Below, in pieces: positions 63,246 through 64,000 of a stretch of 64,000 nucleotides of DNA; the first letter of the stretch is position 1, and each line of letters opens with the position of its first letter. The DNA comes from Mucilaginibacter ginsenosidivorans (GTDB taxonomy: Bacteria; Bacteroidota; Bacteroidia; Sphingobacteriales; Sphingobacteriaceae). The translations under genes and the position numbers were made by a program. The stretch covers positions 4,588,001 to 4,652,000 of the forward strand of contig NZ_CP042436.1 in assembly GCF_007971025.1 (NCBI RefSeq), given 5' to 3'. The notes below the pieces were generated by a model that saw only the letters and a list, made by a program, of their open reading frames with translations, did not search any database and had not been told where the DNA came from.

Positions 63246-63350
63246 TTAATATGCATTTGAAAAATATTTTCCTTTGTTGTAGCGATAGGAGCTTATCTGT
63301 CGTAACAGATTAGTAAACGGTTGAATTATAGGCTGAATATCTAACACTTA

Positions 63351-63905
63351 ATGCGTCCATCCCACCGCATTGCCGAAGACGAAATCATAAGGCAATGCAA
63401 ATCAGGCAGCTTAAAATACCAGGAACTGCTTTATAAGCATTTCTATGGCTACGCCATGGGGATAGGCTTAAGGTACTGCCTGAACAGGGACGACGCGATG
63501 GAGGCTGTTAACGACGCTTTTATTAAGGTGTTTAACGCTATAAAAAGTTTTGACACCGAAAAGCCCTTTAAAGCCTGGCTAAGGGCAATTGTGGTAAATA
63601 CGGCCATCGACCGGCGACGCAAAGACCTAAAACTGTTACAAAACACCGATCTGGATGACGCCGGGCAGTTAACACTCGGCGTAACCGTCGTCGATAGCTT
63701 AAATGCACAGGATATATTGAACCTGATGCAAGGTTTGCCAACCATCCAGGCTACAATATTCAACCTGTACGAGATAGATGGTTATAACCACGACGAAATA
63801 AGCGAGATGCTTAATATACCCGCCAGTTCGTCGAGGGTGTATTTAAGCAGGGCAAAAGAGAAATTGAGGAAAATTATTAAAGTAGAGATAACAAAACATG
63901 GATGA
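63351..63905 (+). CDS. ECF-type RNA polymerase sigma factor
   Basis: 184 aa. Sigma region 2 (LLYKHFYGYAMGIGLRYCLNRDDAMEAVNDAFIKVF and AFLRAIVVNTAIDRRR-like AWLRAIVVNTAIDRRR) and region 4 (LPTIQATIFNLYEIDGYNHDEISEMLNIPASSSRVYLSRAKEKL) are both complete. It directs RNA polymerase to a stress or envelope regulon. The next gene starts inside its last codons (63898), so it is coupled with the likely partner. Confidence 0.93.
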   Translation: MRPSHRIAEDEIIRQCKSGSLKYQELLYKHFYGYAMGIGLRYCLNRDDAMEAVNDAFIKVFNAIKSFDTEKPFKAWLRAIVVNTAIDRRRKDLKLLQNTDLDDAGQLTLGVTVVDSLNAQDILNLMQGLPTIQATIFNLYEIDGYNHDEISEMLNIPASSSRVYLSRAKEKLRKIIKVEITKHG

Positions 63906-64000
63906 CCAGCTTGACAATGAGTTAAAAAAGCGCATCACCGAAGTGTTTGAAAACTACGAGGACACTTCGGCCGATGAAGGCTGGCTAAAACTGAGGGAAA
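63898..64000 (+). CDS. Start of a probable sigma-associated anti-sigma or membrane-barrel gene (cut by window edge)
   Basis: ATG 63898 overlaps the sigma stop by 8 nt and reads MDDQLDNELKKRITEVFENY, then EDTSADEGWLKLRE, to the edge. In Bacteroidota a gene with this kind of N-terminal cytoplasmic helix often follows an ECF sigma gene, and can continue into a membrane helix and outer part. The rest is not visible, so anti-sigma function is an inference. Confidence 0.65.
   Translation, partial: MDDQLDNELKKRITEVFENYEDTSADEGWLKLRE

Noticed and set aside
1..64000. Mobile element, prophage or CRISPR array
   Set aside because: No transposase, integrase, phage gene, terminal inverted repeats with target duplications, or regularly spaced repeats were found on reading both strands.

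Overview
The window looks like chromosomal DNA of a soil or plant-associated member of Bacteroidota, most probably Sphingobacteriaceae close to Mucilaginibacter (inference). The reasons are protein families typical of that group (giant propeller-type hybrid sensor kinase, TamL-like BamA lipoprotein, type IX secretion plug protein, GlxA/VOC/DoxX clusters), several promoters with the Bacteroidota -7 element TAnnTTTG, and start codons without clear Shine-Dalgarno sequences. There is no phage, transposase, integrase or CRISPR array; nearly all the DNA is ordinary chromosomal backbone.

Layout. 1-4132 (-): 5' part of a one-protein hybrid two-component system, cut by the window edge. 4287-8974 (+): a group III truncated haemoglobin, then an intergenic run of inverted repeats, then a 1368-residue multi-pass membrane protein combining a Cache-like sensor region with a cytoplasmic P-loop region; this is the least explained gene here. 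9.1-12.5 kb: a small lipoprotein, a GlxA regulator and a DinB-VOC-VOC-DoxX operon. 12.6-16.6 kb: secreted or lipoprotein genes, including PQQ-type and NHL propellers. 16.6-19.2 kb: a MarR regulator divergent from a membrane protein-SDR-DoxX-small protein cluster. 19.2-25 kb: an RhlE-type helicase, an acyltransferase and a GH3 glycosidase. 25-29.4 kb: the proteasome-like protease Anbu with a transglutaminase, then an isoquinoline-oxidoreductase-like molybdoenzyme pair. 29.5-33.8 kb: ABC exporter, phosphopantetheinyl transferase, TspO and a small membrane protein. 33.9-41.7 kb: tamL and an RNA methyltransferase (head to head, overlapping), tRNA-Cys, an unlisted 57-aa gene, pyrD, an ABC-F protein and the T9SS plug protein. 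41.7-47.7 kb: a frameshifted lipoprotein gene, thioesterase, CBM9 protein, EVE protein, methyltransferase, acyltransferase and a 49-aa membrane peptide. 47.7-56.1 kb: holA, an HsdR-N-like nuclease domain, a hybrid kinase, valS and an M13 peptidase. 56.2-64 kb: a plug-only TonB-type protein, an MBL-rhodanese sulfur enzyme, mnmD, an outer-membrane barrel, mazG, a lipoprotein, and a sigma factor with its partner gene cut by the right edge.

At the DNA level the most interesting signals are short repeats of heptamer-like character, found both in genes (valS, mnmD) and in divergent promoters (pyrD/abcF, valS/M13, holA/HsdR-N). Several -7 elements sit only 3-9 nt from the start codon, which suggests leaderless or near-leaderless mRNAs. 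No complete, clearly new multi-gene system is proven; the best candidate for an undescribed one is the haemoglobin / hairpin array / Cache-P-loop locus at 4.2-9.0 kb.
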